A model generated the notes under the pieces. It was not told where the DNA came from and did not search any database. It worked only from the letters and a program-made list of their open reading frames with translations. Made by a program: the position numbers and the translations under genes. This document shows, in pieces, positions 14,324 through 23,540 of a stretch of 64,000 bases of DNA. Positions within the stretch are counted from its first letter, which is position 1, and every line of letters begins with the position of its first letter. This DNA comes from Lagopus muta (lineage: Eukaryota > Chordata > Aves > Galliformes > Phasianidae): assembly GCF_023343835.1 (NCBI RefSeq), contig NC_064437.1:51038972-51102971 (forward strand), read 5' to 3'.

Positions 14324-14354
<31 letters not shown>

Positions 14355-14634
14355 GAATGAGCTCATCCACACCTGAGCTCAGAAGCCCGGCGCAGCCCTG
14401 CTCAGCCGCGTCCCTTGCAGGGAGAGGGGAAGCTGCCCGCCTTACCTGCAGCACCATCTGCAACGTCTCCCCAAAGAAGGGGAGCCCCATGGTACCCGGG
14501 GGCAACGGCAGCGGGCAGCTGGGGTCGCGGCCGCTGGCGCAGTACAGGTCCCAGAGCCGGACGGCGGCCAGGAAGAGCAGCAGGGGCAGCAGGAAGGTGC
14601 ACAGGGCGCTGGCGACCAGGGCGGAGAAGCCCAT
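12000..14634 (-). CDS. CYP26A1: CYP26A1, retinoic acid 4-hydroxylase (cytochrome P450 26A1), 7 exons, complete
   Basis: Spliced coding exons are 14446-14634, 14018-14242, 13626-13910, 13345-13494, 12872-13006, 12518-12670 and 12000-12341, giving 492 aa. All introns are phase 0 with GT-AG ends. The enzyme sits in the endoplasmic reticulum membrane and oxidises all-trans retinoic acid to 4-hydroxy and further polar products, ending retinoid signalling. Visible features are an N-terminal membrane anchor (about residues 5-28), a proline-rich hinge (LPLPPG, 42-47), the I-helix FGGHETTAS with threonines near 299-300, the K-helix KETLR (Glu357, Arg360), a PERF-type NPDRF (410-414), and the haem loop FGGGLRSCVG with ligand Cys437. 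The start follows from the family N-terminus MGFSALVASALCTF. It lies head-to-tail downstream of CYP26C1, as in other vertebrates. A TATA box and two DR5 RAREs upstream predict retinoic acid induction. All key residues are intact. Confidence 0.97.
12518..12670 (-). CDS. CYP26A1: CYP26A1 exon 6 (K-helix)
   Basis: 51 codons beginning GLLSGPNQEKQLDMEVLEQL and ending ALKTLELN. It carries the invariant ExxR in KETLR and the retinoid-pocket strand PPVPGGFR. The acceptor is CTAG|GGC and the donor AAT|GTAAGT. Confidence 0.95.
12872..13006 (-). CDS. CYP26A1: CYP26A1 exon 5 (I-helix)
   Basis: 45 codons from ELKESATELL to KELQVK, carrying the oxygen-activation I-helix FGGHETTAS. The acceptor is taken as AAG|GAG, which keeps ELK, because the family has a matching ALK/ELK after MQ. 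A later AAG|GAG three codons inside would drop it. Confidence 0.93.
13345..13494 (-). CDS. CYP26A1: CYP26A1 exon 4
   Basis: 50 codons beginning GLRARNIIHAKIEENIRAK and ending EQLNMQ. The acceptor is CACAG|GGC and the donor CAG|GTGAGG. Confidence 0.95.
13626..13910 (-). CDS. CYP26A1: CYP26A1 exon 3
   Basis: 95 codons beginning VIMQAFSRDAL and ending DVPFSGLYR. It includes VYPEVKRLMFRIAMRILLG and EQLVEAFEEM-type family segments. The acceptor is GCAG|GTG and the donor CGG|GTGAGG. Confidence 0.96.
14018..14242 (-). CDS. CYP26A1: CYP26A1 exon 2
   Basis: 75 codons beginning RRKFLQMKRRKYG and ending HKHRKK. It includes the family segment KTHLFGRPTVRV and the C-helix region LVSVQWPASVRTILG. The acceptor is CCAG|CGG and the donor AAG|GTAC. 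Confidence 0.96.
14323..14349. repeat. Poly-A/T tract in CYP26A1 intron 1
   Basis: 27 consecutive A on the plus strand, which is poly-T in the transcript, lying 80-107 nt upstream of the exon 2 acceptor. It may extend the pyrimidine-rich region; length is likely polymorphic. Confidence 0.85.
14446..14634 (-). CDS. CYP26A1: CYP26A1 exon 1 (coding part)
   Basis: 63 codons from ATG to ...MVLQ, encoding the membrane anchor, the hinge and the start of the fold (GFPFFGETLQ-like GLPFFGETLQ). The donor is CAG|GTAAG. The upstream 5' UTR is about 55-60 nt if transcription starts 25-30 nt after the TATA box. Confidence 0.96.
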
Positions 14635-14717
14635 GGTGGGGCAGCAGGACAGTGAGCCCGGTCCGGCCCGGCCCCCCGGGAGCTCCGAGTGTGCAGCCCG
14701 GGCTCTCCGCGGGCCGT

Positions 14718-14725
14718 CTTTTATA
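14718..14725 (-). promoter_or_regulatory. CYP26A1 TATA box
   Basis: TATAAAAG on the minus strand, 84-91 nt upstream of the ATG. Transcription would begin near 14690. Confidence 0.85.
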
Positions 14726-14770
14726 CCCTTCCCAGGTTGCTGCCCACCCTACCTTACCATCCGATAAATT

Positions 14771-14787
14771 AGTTCACCCAAAGTTCA
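14771..14787 (+). promoter_or_regulatory. Proximal DR5 retinoic acid response element (R1) of CYP26A1
   Basis: AGTTCA-CCCAA-AGTTCA is an exact 6+5+6 direct repeat about 50 bp upstream of the TATA box. RAR/RXR heterodimers bind such DR5 sites. The position and hexamers match the proximal element described in vertebrate CYP26A1 promoters. Confidence 0.92.
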
Positions 14788-15540
14788 TCTTTAATTGCGG
14801 ATTGCGGCCTGGCTCCTCCCCCCGAAATCTTTAACCGTTTGCTTTGCGCGGCGCATCCCGCCCGCTGCAGACGGCCGCCGGGCAGACGGACGGGGTGCTG
14901 CGGGACCAACCGCCCCTTCGGATTTACCGCCGCGCTCCTTGGGGACCGGCAGCACCGAGGCGGAGACGTGCCCCGTCGCGGCAGCACGGAGCCTGCCGCC
15001 GGGAAGTACCCACCCTCGGGGCCCTCCCAGCCGCCGTGGGTCTCCGTCGCCGGCCCTCTCATCGCCCATCGGGACCCCTTGGTAGCCGGGCTGAGGGCTC
15101 CCCGGGCAGAGCCGCGTCGGCGGAGGTGGCTCCGCCGTCCCCCGGCTCACCTCGGAAGGCCCGGCTCGTGTTTCTGCCCGGTCTCGGAAGAAGGAGCGGC
15201 GGGCAGCGCTCCGTCTCGGCCTCCCGATGCAGGTTCAACCGCGGGTCACCGACGGAAAGGGAGGTGAGCGCGGAAAGGGAACACCCTGCCCGCTGCGCTC
15301 GGCTCCGATCTCCGCTGCCCGCCCTCGCCTGGGGCTCGCCGGGGCTACTGCGGCCGGGGAGAGGCGCTCGGCACGGCCGTACCCGCCGGGCGGGCTGTGC
15401 TCCCCTCCGGCGCAGCCCCGGGGTTCGACGTGCGGGAGTAGCGCGGCCCCGGGGCTGCAGGAGCTGACCCCGATGGGCTCCGCTATGGCCCGTGCAGAAT
15501 AAGCTCCGAAGGACGCGGCCGCCGGGCATTGCGGGGATGC

Positions 15541-16944
15541 GGAGGGAAGGATAAGGCTGCGGACCGCTCCTCAGCTACCAATAAACTATCGTGATCGCTT
15601 CCCTTTTATCCCTCCATTTTCCTATCCTTTTTACTTTTGCTTTCTTACTCCTACCACGACCTCAATAAACGCTGGAAGTTGCGTGTGTGTGTGTTTGTGT
15701 CTACAGGGGTGGTGGCGCTGGCGAGGCGTCATTTTAAATTAGTACTTTTCTGACGCTCGGCACTCCGGACGGGACCTTCCCTCCCCCCATGTGGCCGCCC
15801 GCCCCTCGCAGCCCCTGCCCGGGCGGACCCTCGAGGCAGCCCTGCGGCGCTCGGCCCGGAGCGGCGGCCGCGCCCTGACCCGGCGCTCTCCCCTCGCCGG
15901 GCGCTGACCCGCTCGTGACCTACAACACGGACCGTGACATCTGCGTGAACCCGGCCGGCAACCGCGCCAAGTTCACTGTCTGTCAAAATAACGAGATACG
16001 GTGGCCTGAGCACCGATAATTGCCGCAGGAAGGCTTTATTATCTCCCCAGCTGTGTATTCCGCAGCCATCGGCTCGAAAAGAATCAAATGGTAAAGAGTG
16101 TAAGGGATAATTAAAAACATCTTGGAAGGAGGTCAAGAAATTAACAGCCTAATATGAACAAACTTTGATTACAAGTAACAATTATTACACTTCATTTGTA
16201 AATGCTCATGTTTATCTGAAAACAAAATCAGTTTCGGGTCTTTTTTTTTAAAACTAGATCTACGTTACACGTTTCAGTGGGCGGCTGCGGGGCTCGTTAG
16301 CGCTCGGGGTAATTTTTAAGTGTGCTGATGGAGGAACCCCGGTGCTCCCATGGCTGGAGCCCACACATCCCTCATGTCCCCAGGTCACTGCCACACCGGC
16401 GGCCTCGCAGCAGTCATCCAGTTCCACCTGCAGCCACCAATTTCCTTCCGATAGCCAGGGAGACGCACTTCTCAGGACAAGGTCAGGAGGGGCAGAGGCT
16501 CTGGTTCACAATGGGGTCGAGCTGCCAACAGCACTTAACTTAGTCCCATGGTTCAACCTCTTCCAGATCTGACTCACCACATTTGGGAGCCACATTTTTG
16601 CCCCAGGCAGTACTGCACCCCACTGCATGCCTCAGCATAGATGTGTGATGGGGACCAGCCCAGGCAGGGTGGCTTTTAGCCTGGCACTGACACCAGACAT
16701 TCTGGCACTCAAAATGTGCCACCTGAAAATGTGTCCCCAGCTCCTGGGCTCAGCCCCAGGTACCACTGCAGTGCCCCAGAGCCACCAATCAGAGCTTACA
16801 CATAGGGCAGTGCTAGGGCAGGGCTGAGGCAGGGTCACCGCTGCCCTGTGACAGCCACCATAGCACTATGCAGATGTCCTTCCACCATGTGCCAGCACCA
16901 GCAGGAGCACAGGATGTGCCCTCACTAAGCAGACCTGTTCAGAA
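15541..16944. other. Intergenic segment between CYP26C1 and the CYP26A1 promoter
   Basis: No gene is seen. The first part, about 15.85-16.25 kb, holds the distal RARE, further RAR half-sites (TGAACC near 15945, AGTTCA near 15970, AGGTCA near 16130) and a TCF/LEF-like CTTTGATT at 16163-16170, so it looks like a regulatory module. The remainder to 16.94 kb shows no recognisable feature. Confidence 0.6.
15905..15921 (-). promoter_or_regulatory. Distal DR5 retinoic acid response element (R2-like) of CYP26A1
   Basis: On the minus strand this reads AGGTCA-CGAGC-GGGTCA, a near-perfect DR5. It lies about 1.2 kb upstream of the predicted CYP26A1 start site. A distal co-operating RARE is known upstream of mammalian CYP26A1; assigning this site as its orthologue is an inference. 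Confidence 0.82.
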
Positions 16945-16962
16945 ATGAACATTTCCCAGACA

Positions 16963-16968
16963 TTTATT
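16963..16968 (-). terminator. Candidate CYP26C1 polyadenylation signal
   Basis: AATAAA on the minus strand about 590 nt past the CYP26C1 stop codon. No nearer canonical signal is seen, so a 3' UTR of about 0.6 kb is likely. Confidence 0.55.
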
Positions 16969-17557
16969 CACGACAGGTCTGTGCCCCGTGCCAGGCTGCT
17001 CTCTGCATTCTGCAGGAACTCGGGATAAGGCTACATGTCAGGCCCCAGGCAGCAGTATGGCACTCAGGCACTGCACGCACAGCCACTGGGTCAACAAATG
17101 TCTCATTTGTGGTGGCTCTAATAGGAAGTGAAGGAAAGAGATGAAATATTTACAATACAAACCTCTTGACACAGTTATCCTACCTAGAGCTAATACTGTG
17201 AATTGGGCAGACCTAGCGTGTGTTTTACCCTGCAGAGCCCTCATCTTTCCTCTCTTCCACCTCTAGAAAGCTGTGCTGTGCAGGACAGGGTGTGCAGGAC
17301 GGGGTGTGCAGGATGCTCTTGCCTTTCCTTCACACACCTGTGAGAGAAAGCCCTGCGGCAGGAATGGGGCTTTGCTCCTGGGAATGTGTGTGGGCCTGGG
17401 CTGGTGGGGGTGAGGCTCCCCTTGGTGCTCAGGGCTCTATGGGACCATTCCTAATGTACTGAGCATCAGAAAGGGGAAAAACAACAAGCCTTTGGGGCTT
17501 TGCTCTGTAGTGCCTCAGCCATGACCACCGCCACTGGGCTGAGCTCAGCGTCCTGGC

Positions 17558-17917
17558 TCAGGCCTCACCGCCACGACGGGGCTGCAGGGGGTGGAAGTAG
17601 AGCTGCAGCCCGTCGACGGGGTGCACAATGGGCACGGTCTGCATGGCGGGGAAGGTCGGCGTGGCCAGTTCCCAGCGGGCCGTGGTGACCAGCTCGATGG
17701 CCAGCAGCTTCAGGATGGCCTGCGCCAGCTCCTTGCCAATGCAGCTCCGTGCCCCGCCACCAAAAGGGATGTAGTGGAAGCGGCCGGCAGCCTCCGGCTG
17801 GGTGACACTGAAGCGGTCAGGATCAAAGCCACCTGGGGGGCTCTGGTAGATGGCAGCCGTCTCATGCGTGTCACGGATGCTGTACATCACGCTCCAGCCC
17901 TTGGGGATCTGGTAACC
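17558..17917 (-). CDS. CYP26C1: CYP26C1 exon 6 (haem loop, C-terminus)
   Basis: 119 codons plus TGA. It begins [19 protein letters not shown] and contains [16 protein letters not shown] and [20 protein letters not shown]. The acceptor is CACAG|GGT. Confidence 0.96.
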   Translation of the reverse strand, partial: GYQIPKGWSVMYSIRDTHETAAIYQSPPGGFDPDRFSVTQPEAAGRFHYIPFGGGARSCIGKELAQAILKLLAIELVTTARWELATPTFPAMQTVPIVHPVDGLQLYFHPLQPRRGGEA

Positions 17918-20900
17918 CTGTGAGAGGAATAGAGGGGAGAGTTAGGGCCCAGCGGAAACACCTGGGGGCAGCCCCCCTTCTCCCTTTTCTGCAGGCACTT
18001 ACATCCAGCTCGAAGGTCTGTAGTGCAGTCCTGTACCCCCCAGAGACAGGCGGCAGTACCCGCAGCACCTCCTTGACCACGCAGTCCAGGTAGCGCAGGC
18101 GGCTCAGCTGCTCCAGGCTGATGTCCGAGGGGCAGCGGCAGCCCCGGGGCTGGGGGCTGCTCAAGGGGTGTGTGGGCTCCAGCGGGGCTGGGAGATGGGG
18201 GAAGCAGCCACCCCCCAGCTCTGCCTCCTCAGTGGGGTCAGGGGGCTGGTTCTGGTCCTCATGAGCATCGCTGGCTGTGCTAAGGAGTTGCTGCTTGCTG
18301 TCCCTGTCTGCTGCTGGGCAGGGTGCCATGGGGCAGTTCTGCTGGTGTGGGTACAGCTCATGGGATGCCAGCTCCTGACGGATTTTTTCGATTGCTGAGG
18401 GGTGCTTTAGCAGCAGGAGGATGAGGGAGGTGCTGGCACTGGCCGTGGTGAAAAAAGCAGCAAATATGAGCTCAATGGCTGACTCCTGGCAGGGAAGGAA
18501 AGTGACAAGTTTGAATGCCACTTTGAGCTTGTTGTGATAGGATTTTCAGACTGTTCTCAGCTTTCACAGGTTTTGTCCCTGTGCAGAGAGCCCTACCTCT
18601 GCCTCCATTCTCTACAGCCTGCACCCCCCAGTGCTGGCAGGGATCTCTATGTGACATATCCATGCTCGTCCACCTCCACACAGAGCAGACATCCACCTGC
18701 CTAGGAACTGATGCCAAAACAGCTAAGCACACATCTCTTCCATTCTGGCTCTTCTCAGCTTCCTGCCCAAAATTTACAAACCTTAACAAGAATTTCAACA
18801 TGCATTTTATCATAAAGGCTGAAGTTCACTTTAAGCATTATGTTTTTTACCTTCATCAGCACTTTCCCCTGCCTCCCCTGCAGCTTTTACCTCTCTGGCC
18901 AGCCAGGAGCAATGAGGTTGCAAGTTTATGTACAGATCACACTGGCAGCTAAAATGGGCTCCATTCAATCCATCTTGTTGTAATTGACCATTTGCTTGTG
19001 TGGGAGGGGACTCAGAACAATGCTCAGAAGCAGAAAGTTAAGAGTTACTGGAGCTAGATCTGGAGGGTGAGGCCAGAAGCACAGGGAAGGACACCTGATG
19101 TCTTAAGTCTCCTGGAGCCAATTCTGGTAAGGTCAAGAGTAACGCAGCAAAGATTTGCAACCATCACCAGCAACATAAGTTGTCTGGACTGCAGGCTTTT
19201 GCCAAAATGCAGCTCTCAAGGGCATCTTTCAGGTGAAATAACAGGTCCCTGCTGACCCCTGCACACCTCCTGCAGGCGGCAGCAGGAATCTTTACACCCA
19301 CAAGACAGCAGACACAGATGAAAATAAATCTGTGAGTTCCACAGCTTGCAATTAAAAGCCGGGATATTACAATATAGCACAAGAAAATTAGAGCAGGCTC
19401 TGTATTTTGAAATAATAGCCCTTATGACTGCCTGCATCAGCCTCTGATGGTGCTGCCATGTAAATTGTGACACTGAGAAGCTTACTTTCTCTCCCTGCTT
19501 TTACAGTGCCAACACAACCGGTGACAGTGAGGCTGCGTTCTCCCACAGCTGCCTCGGTGTGTTCCAGTGCTGCAGCTCAACTGGGAGCCAGACCACTGAG
19601 CCAGGGACAGCCAGCCCCAGGTCACTGCCATGTCACCCCATACTGTCTTCAATATCTGTGTATTCCTGCTGTTGTCATCTCACCTGTCATCAGAGCCAGG
19701 GACACGATGAGAGGTCATGTAGTTATTCTTGTGCAATACACACATGAATACTCACAAAGTTCAATCCAGACTAACTGATCACATTTTGAGTCTGGGAATT
19801 AGTTTTAGTTATCTTGAAATAAACCAGTTCTAATTGCATCTAAGAACCTCTGTAATGTCTCCCAAACACTTCAGAATTTGGAGATTACACTTCTACAAAA
19901 TATGTACGAAACATTTAGCATTGGATCACTATCCTTGAATATCTAAATAAACAGTAAAGCCATGTGTCCTGTATGTTTAAACTGCACCCATGCAAAACTG
20001 CTTCAAAACTTGCCACATGGATGCAGTGTCATGTCCCTGCCTCACCTGGAATGACCTGGAGGTGTGAATGATGCAGCACTAACGACAATTTTTTTCCCAA
20101 GACCTTTGGCAAAGTGCTCTTCACCGCATTTTGTCCCAGTGAGGACTGCTGGGTTCATCCCTAAGTCACAGCAATGAATCATATTGCATCACACAGTCCT
20201 CAAGCTCCTCAGTGTAATTAATAAGGAGATGATAGGGTATGTCCCAGAACCCATCATTCCAGCCCAGAGCCCATTTTGATGAGTTCTCTGGGCTCCCAGT
20301 CCTGAGGAATGGAGCGACATGATCTACAAGCACACTGCCCTGGGTGCAGCTCTATGTATTTCCAGGACAGCATCCTGGAGGTTATCGAGTGCACACTGAT
20401 GTACAGAATCTGAGCACAGCCATGTAAGTCTAAATGCATCCTAAGCCAGGTTGAGGCCAGATGCCTGTGAAGAGGACAGGCAGAGAGGCATTTGTTTCCA
20501 TTTTAGGCTCCAGCTCTGTTGTAAGGCAGAGCCCTACCAGCAGTCCTGCACAGCCCTCTCCTGCCACCCCTCCGTCCCACGCTCACAGCCACCGGCTCAG
20601 GAGGGAACTGCGCGGGGCTGCGATTACCTTCAGCTCCTGCATAGTGAACTCTTTGCCGTGCTCCTTGGCACTGTTTATTATGAAATCCAGAGCATCGCTG
20701 TGTTCTTCTGACATGGCTCGCTGCAGTTTCTCCTGTATGGCCCTCTCCATGAACTCATGCAGCATGTCCCGTGCTTTGATGCCCTGTGGGAGGCAGACAC
20801 GGGTCAGGAGAGCCTTGGGCACATCCCCCTCTCTGGAGAGGCTGGGGACTCCCACTCTGGTCATCTTTAATTCCAGAATCTGCAACAGCAAAGCGGAGTT

Positions 20901-22974
20901 AGCCCACTGCCAGGCCCCGGGGCCTTGCAGCAGGCAGCAGGTTGTGAGAACTGCTGAGGATTCATTGGCTTCCTGCTGTGAGTCAGTATAAGCCCTAGGA
21001 AAGGCTTTGGGATGAGTTGACAGCAGCAAACTTGTGGGACTGAATCCAGAGAGGTCTGCACCAGACAACTCCTGTCCTGGCCAGGTCCAATAGGAGCCTG
21101 TCCCATGGAGAGGGTGAGGTCACTTAATATAAGACGAGCCCTGGAAGCAAGGCACTGACAGTGACAAATGAGGGGATTTTCCAGATTGGGAACATGTTAA
21201 TCACGCCTGGCTAATCTCTGGCTGTGCAGCAAAACCAACTGAGGAGCAATGTCCTTGCAGAGCAGGAATGGATGGAGGCAGGAGGCCTCCAGCAAAGCTA
21301 GAAGGAACAGGTGGTTGGGGGCAGAAATGGCCACAGCCAGCAGCTTGGAAGTAGTTACAAAGGAGAACCCAGACAGGAAGGACTTGAGTAAAGGAAAAGG
21401 GGCAGTGAGCAGGAGGAGGTGAAGAGATTGGTCTAGGGTCAGACTGGCCATGGCTGAGCTGAGGAGGCAGGAGGGGACAGGTGGGTGGTAGAAGCTCACA
21501 ATGGTGACAGTGGGGGGTGGTGGGGAAGGTGATGGCAAGCAGAGTTCATAGAGGAAATGAGGTTGGGCAATGCCTTGATGGAAAAGGCAGGCAGTTTGGG
21601 CTGTGGAACCTAAAGCCAGATGAGAAAGAGCAGATTGAAAAGGGACAGGTGGCAAGAATGGGCAGGGCAGCAGAGAATGAACGGAGACTATGAGAGGCAT
21701 AACGGGCTGTCCCACTGCCATGTTCCCCTCCAGCACTGCACCAGGCACCAAAAAGGGGTCTCCAATGCTCAGCCTGCCCAAAGTGCACAGGGAGGTTCCT
21801 CTGTGCCTGCTGCTCTCTGCTCACACACAGACCTCTGCCACAAGTGGGCTTGAACCCAGGAGGAATGCAGTGGCACAGCAGCAGGCATTGGGTAACCATA
21901 GTTGAGGAAAAGGCTCCAGCCACGCGTGTGGCAACTCCATGCTGTACCAGAGTCTATGCAGGCAGGTGCTGGAGGCACCCAGCAGCGGGGTGGGCAGTGC
22001 CCTGGACTCATTGGGGTGCCCCTTGTCAGGCCTGAGGAAGGGGTCTGTGCAGCCACAGCCTGGCCCAGCCACGGGCAGGAGTGGGGCAGGCAGCAGTACC
22101 TTGCGCAGCCCACTGAAGGGCACATTGAGGGGCAGGGAGAAGAGGTTCTCCACCAGCTGTTCAAAGGTTTTGGCCAGGTCCTTGAACTGCTTTTCCTCCA
22201 GACGGAGTCCCAGCAGAATCTGAGCTGCAATGCGGAAAGTTAAGGTTTTAGCAGAGGAATAAACGGCGATGGAGCCCGGCTGCATGCACCAGCCCCGCAG
22301 CTCCCAGCTCACAACCTTCTGAATCCGTGGCAGGTAGCTTTCCAGGGCAGCGCGGCAGAACACTCTGGCCAGGATCTAGAAGCAGAAGGGGGGAAACAGA
22401 GGCAGGCGGTTAAAGCACGGGTCTGAGAGCTGAGCATGGGCAGGAGTTGCCCAGCCACGCACCCATGGGGCTCACCTTGCGGCGCTGGCGGTGCAGGTCG
22501 CCTGTAGAGCTGAGCAGGGTATGGGAGCCTAGGAGGATCTGGGTGCTCTGGGGCCACTGTGCGCTGACCAGTGTGTGCTCGCCCAGCAGGATCTTGCGGA
22601 CGTTCTCAGCACCCGTCACCCGCACCACCGGGCGGCCCAGCAGGTGGGTCTTGAACACGTTGCCGTAGCGCTCCCGCCGGGAGCTGTGGAAGCGGGAGCC
22701 CTAGGGACGCGCCGTGAGTCAGCTCGGGGCTCCCGCCGGCCCCCGTCCCGTCCCGTCCCGTCCCCGTCACCCCGCACCTCACCTGCAGCAGCCAATGCAG
22801 GGTCTCCCCGAAGAAAGGCCAGCCCATGGAGCCCTTGGGCAGCGGCAGGGCGTTGGTACGATCTCGGCTGAGGCTCCAGCGCAGCGCCCACAGGTGCCGA
22901 CACAGGGCGAGCAGCAGCGCCAGGAACAGCAGCGCCAGGGCGGCCGCCGCGGTCCAGCAGAGCCCGGCCGGCAT
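17558..22974 (-). CDS. CYP26C1: CYP26C1, retinoic acid-metabolising cytochrome P450 26C1, 6 exons, complete
   Basis: Spliced exons are 22783-22974, 22476-22700, 22100-22375, 20628-20783, 18003-18485 and 17558-17917, giving 563 aa, all phase 0. Members of this family hydroxylate all-trans and 9-cis retinoic acid in the endoplasmic reticulum. Visible features are the N-terminal anchor (about 6-30), LPLPKG hinge, I-helix AAFFTTAS (292-299; the family variant, where CYP26A1 has GGHETTAS), KEVLR (Glu422, Arg425), FDPDRF (475-480) and haem loop [10 protein letters not shown] with Cys503. The family form I remember is about 522 aa. The excess is mainly an expanded, proline-rich linker inside exon 5 (about residues 326-399). 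Compared with CYP26A1, exon 5 here carries both I-helix and K-helix, and the exon 4/5 joint is shifted by three codons, the expected CYP26C1 architecture. The first Met of the TATA-driven transcript is uncertain by a few codons, since the N-terminus is poorly conserved. Confidence 0.96.
18003..18485 (-). CDS. CYP26C1: CYP26C1 exon 5 (I-helix, expanded linker, K-helix)
   Basis: 161 codons from [16 protein letters not shown] to ALQTFELD. The stretch between [11 protein letters not shown] and [12 protein letters not shown] (about 18138-18359) is a Pro/Gln/Ser/Glu-rich low-complexity linker about 50 residues longer than I remember in human CYP26C1. It stays in frame without a stop. Confidence 0.94.
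18486..20627 (-). other. CYP26C1 intron 4
   Basis: A 2.1-kb intron, the longest in the gene. I see no exon, repeat family or other feature within it. Confidence 0.85.
20628..20783 (-). CDS. CYP26C1: CYP26C1 exon 4
   Basis: 52 codons beginning [16 protein letters not shown] and ending FTMQELK. The acceptor is CACAG|GGC and the donor AAG|GTAATC. Confidence 0.95.
20784..22099 (-). other. CYP26C1 intron 3
   Basis: A 1.3-kb intron. The longest open frame in it (194 codons, minus strand, 21197-21781) has repetitive Leu/Pro/Ser composition, no family similarity I recognise and no splice support. Nothing else is seen. Confidence 0.8.
22100..22375 (-). CDS. CYP26C1: CYP26C1 exon 3
   Basis: 92 codons beginning [19 protein letters not shown] and ending VPFSGLRK, including [15 protein letters not shown]. 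The acceptor is CTAG|ATC and the donor AAG|GTAC. Confidence 0.95.
22476..22700 (-). CDS. CYP26C1: CYP26C1 exon 2
   Basis: 75 codons beginning [20 protein letters not shown] and ending HRQRRK. The acceptor is CTAG|GGC and the donor AAG|GTGAG. Confidence 0.95.
22741..22768. repeat. (CCCGT)n pentanucleotide repeat in CYP26C1 intron 1
   Basis: About five tandem CCCGT units adjacent to the exon 1 donor, inside the short first intron; likely length-variable. Confidence 0.8.
22783..22974 (-). CDS. CYP26C1: CYP26C1 exon 1 (coding part)
   Basis: 64 codons from [10 protein letters not shown] to [10 protein letters not shown] leucine-rich anchor is followed by [20 protein letters not shown]. The donor is CAG|GTGAGG. 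The frame is open upstream, but the chosen Met gives the usual family length before the anchor. Confidence 0.93.
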
Positions 22975-23170
22975 CCTCCCTCCTGCGGCGCACCGCGGGT
23001 CCCGCTCCCTGCCCCGCGCCGGGAGGGCGGGGAGCGGCGGCGGTGCCCGCCCCGGCGGCTGCCACGCGCGGGGCCGGGAAGGAGACGGCGAGCGGAAAGG
23101 CCCTCCCGGCTGCAGCTGCGGCCCGCCCGGCCCCGCTCGCCTCCTGCACCCGCTTCTCCCTTCGGCCACA

Positions 23171-23178
23171 TTTATATA
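23171..23178 (-). promoter_or_regulatory. Candidate CYP26C1 TATA box
   Basis: TATATAAA on the minus strand about 200 nt upstream of the ATG, with a CCAAT box on the same strand immediately upstream (23182-23186) and a CRE-like TGACGTC at 23216-23222. Transcription would begin near 23140. Confidence 0.65.
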
Positions 23179-23540
23179 GATATTGGCCACTTAACGCCCG
23201 ATCCACCTTCGCAGATGACGTCTGCCCTGCATATTTAAGCAGCGCAGCTAAGTGCGGTGATTGGAGCCGGAGAGCCGGGATTGATGGAAGGGGCGCGGGG
23301 CGATCGGGGGCGGCAGTGGCTGCTCCCTGCGGGATGGCCCCTCGGGGGTCTCCCCCCACAGCCCGACCCGACCCGGCCCTGCCCGGCCCAGCCCAGCTTT
23401 CCCGTCTCAACCAGAACCGGGACGGTTCCCCGCTGCGCCCCGCCGCCGCACGGCATCGCGGCCCGACCCCATAACGCCCCGGTCCCACTCCGCAGGCGCG
23501 GTCCCGCAGGCGCGCTCCGAGGTAAATGACCGGGAGCCGC

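Larger units (their letters stand above)
14380..15540. promoter_or_regulatory. CpG island over the CYP26A1 promoter and exon 1
   Basis: A long GC- and CpG-rich stretch covering exon 1 and about 0.9 kb upstream. Several overlapping open frames on both strands here follow from few stop codons in GC-rich DNA, not from genes. Confidence 0.8.
22690..23540. promoter_or_regulatory. CpG island over the CYP26C1 promoter and exon 1
   Basis: Dense CpG and GC-rich sequence spans exon 1, intron 1 and the upstream flank, ending abruptly at AT-rich DNA near 23.55 kb. Long overlapping open frames on both strands here are compositional artefacts. Confidence 0.8.

Noticed and set aside
14844-15467. Plus-strand open frames of 142-207 codons upstream of CYP26A1.
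   Set aside because: Composition artefact of the CpG island; overlapping open frames occur in several phases at once.
15729-16136. A 135-codon minus-strand frame spanning the distal RARE.
   Set aside because: No family similarity; better explained as regulatory DNA with low stop density on the GC-rich side.
16130-16146. AGGTCA followed five bases later by TTAACA, a possible third DR5.
   Set aside because: The second half-site departs too far from RGKTCA to call.
20051-20067. TGACCT-GGAGG-TGTGAA in CYP26C1 intron 4 as a RARE.
   Set aside because: Only one half-site is good; this is expected by chance over kilobases.
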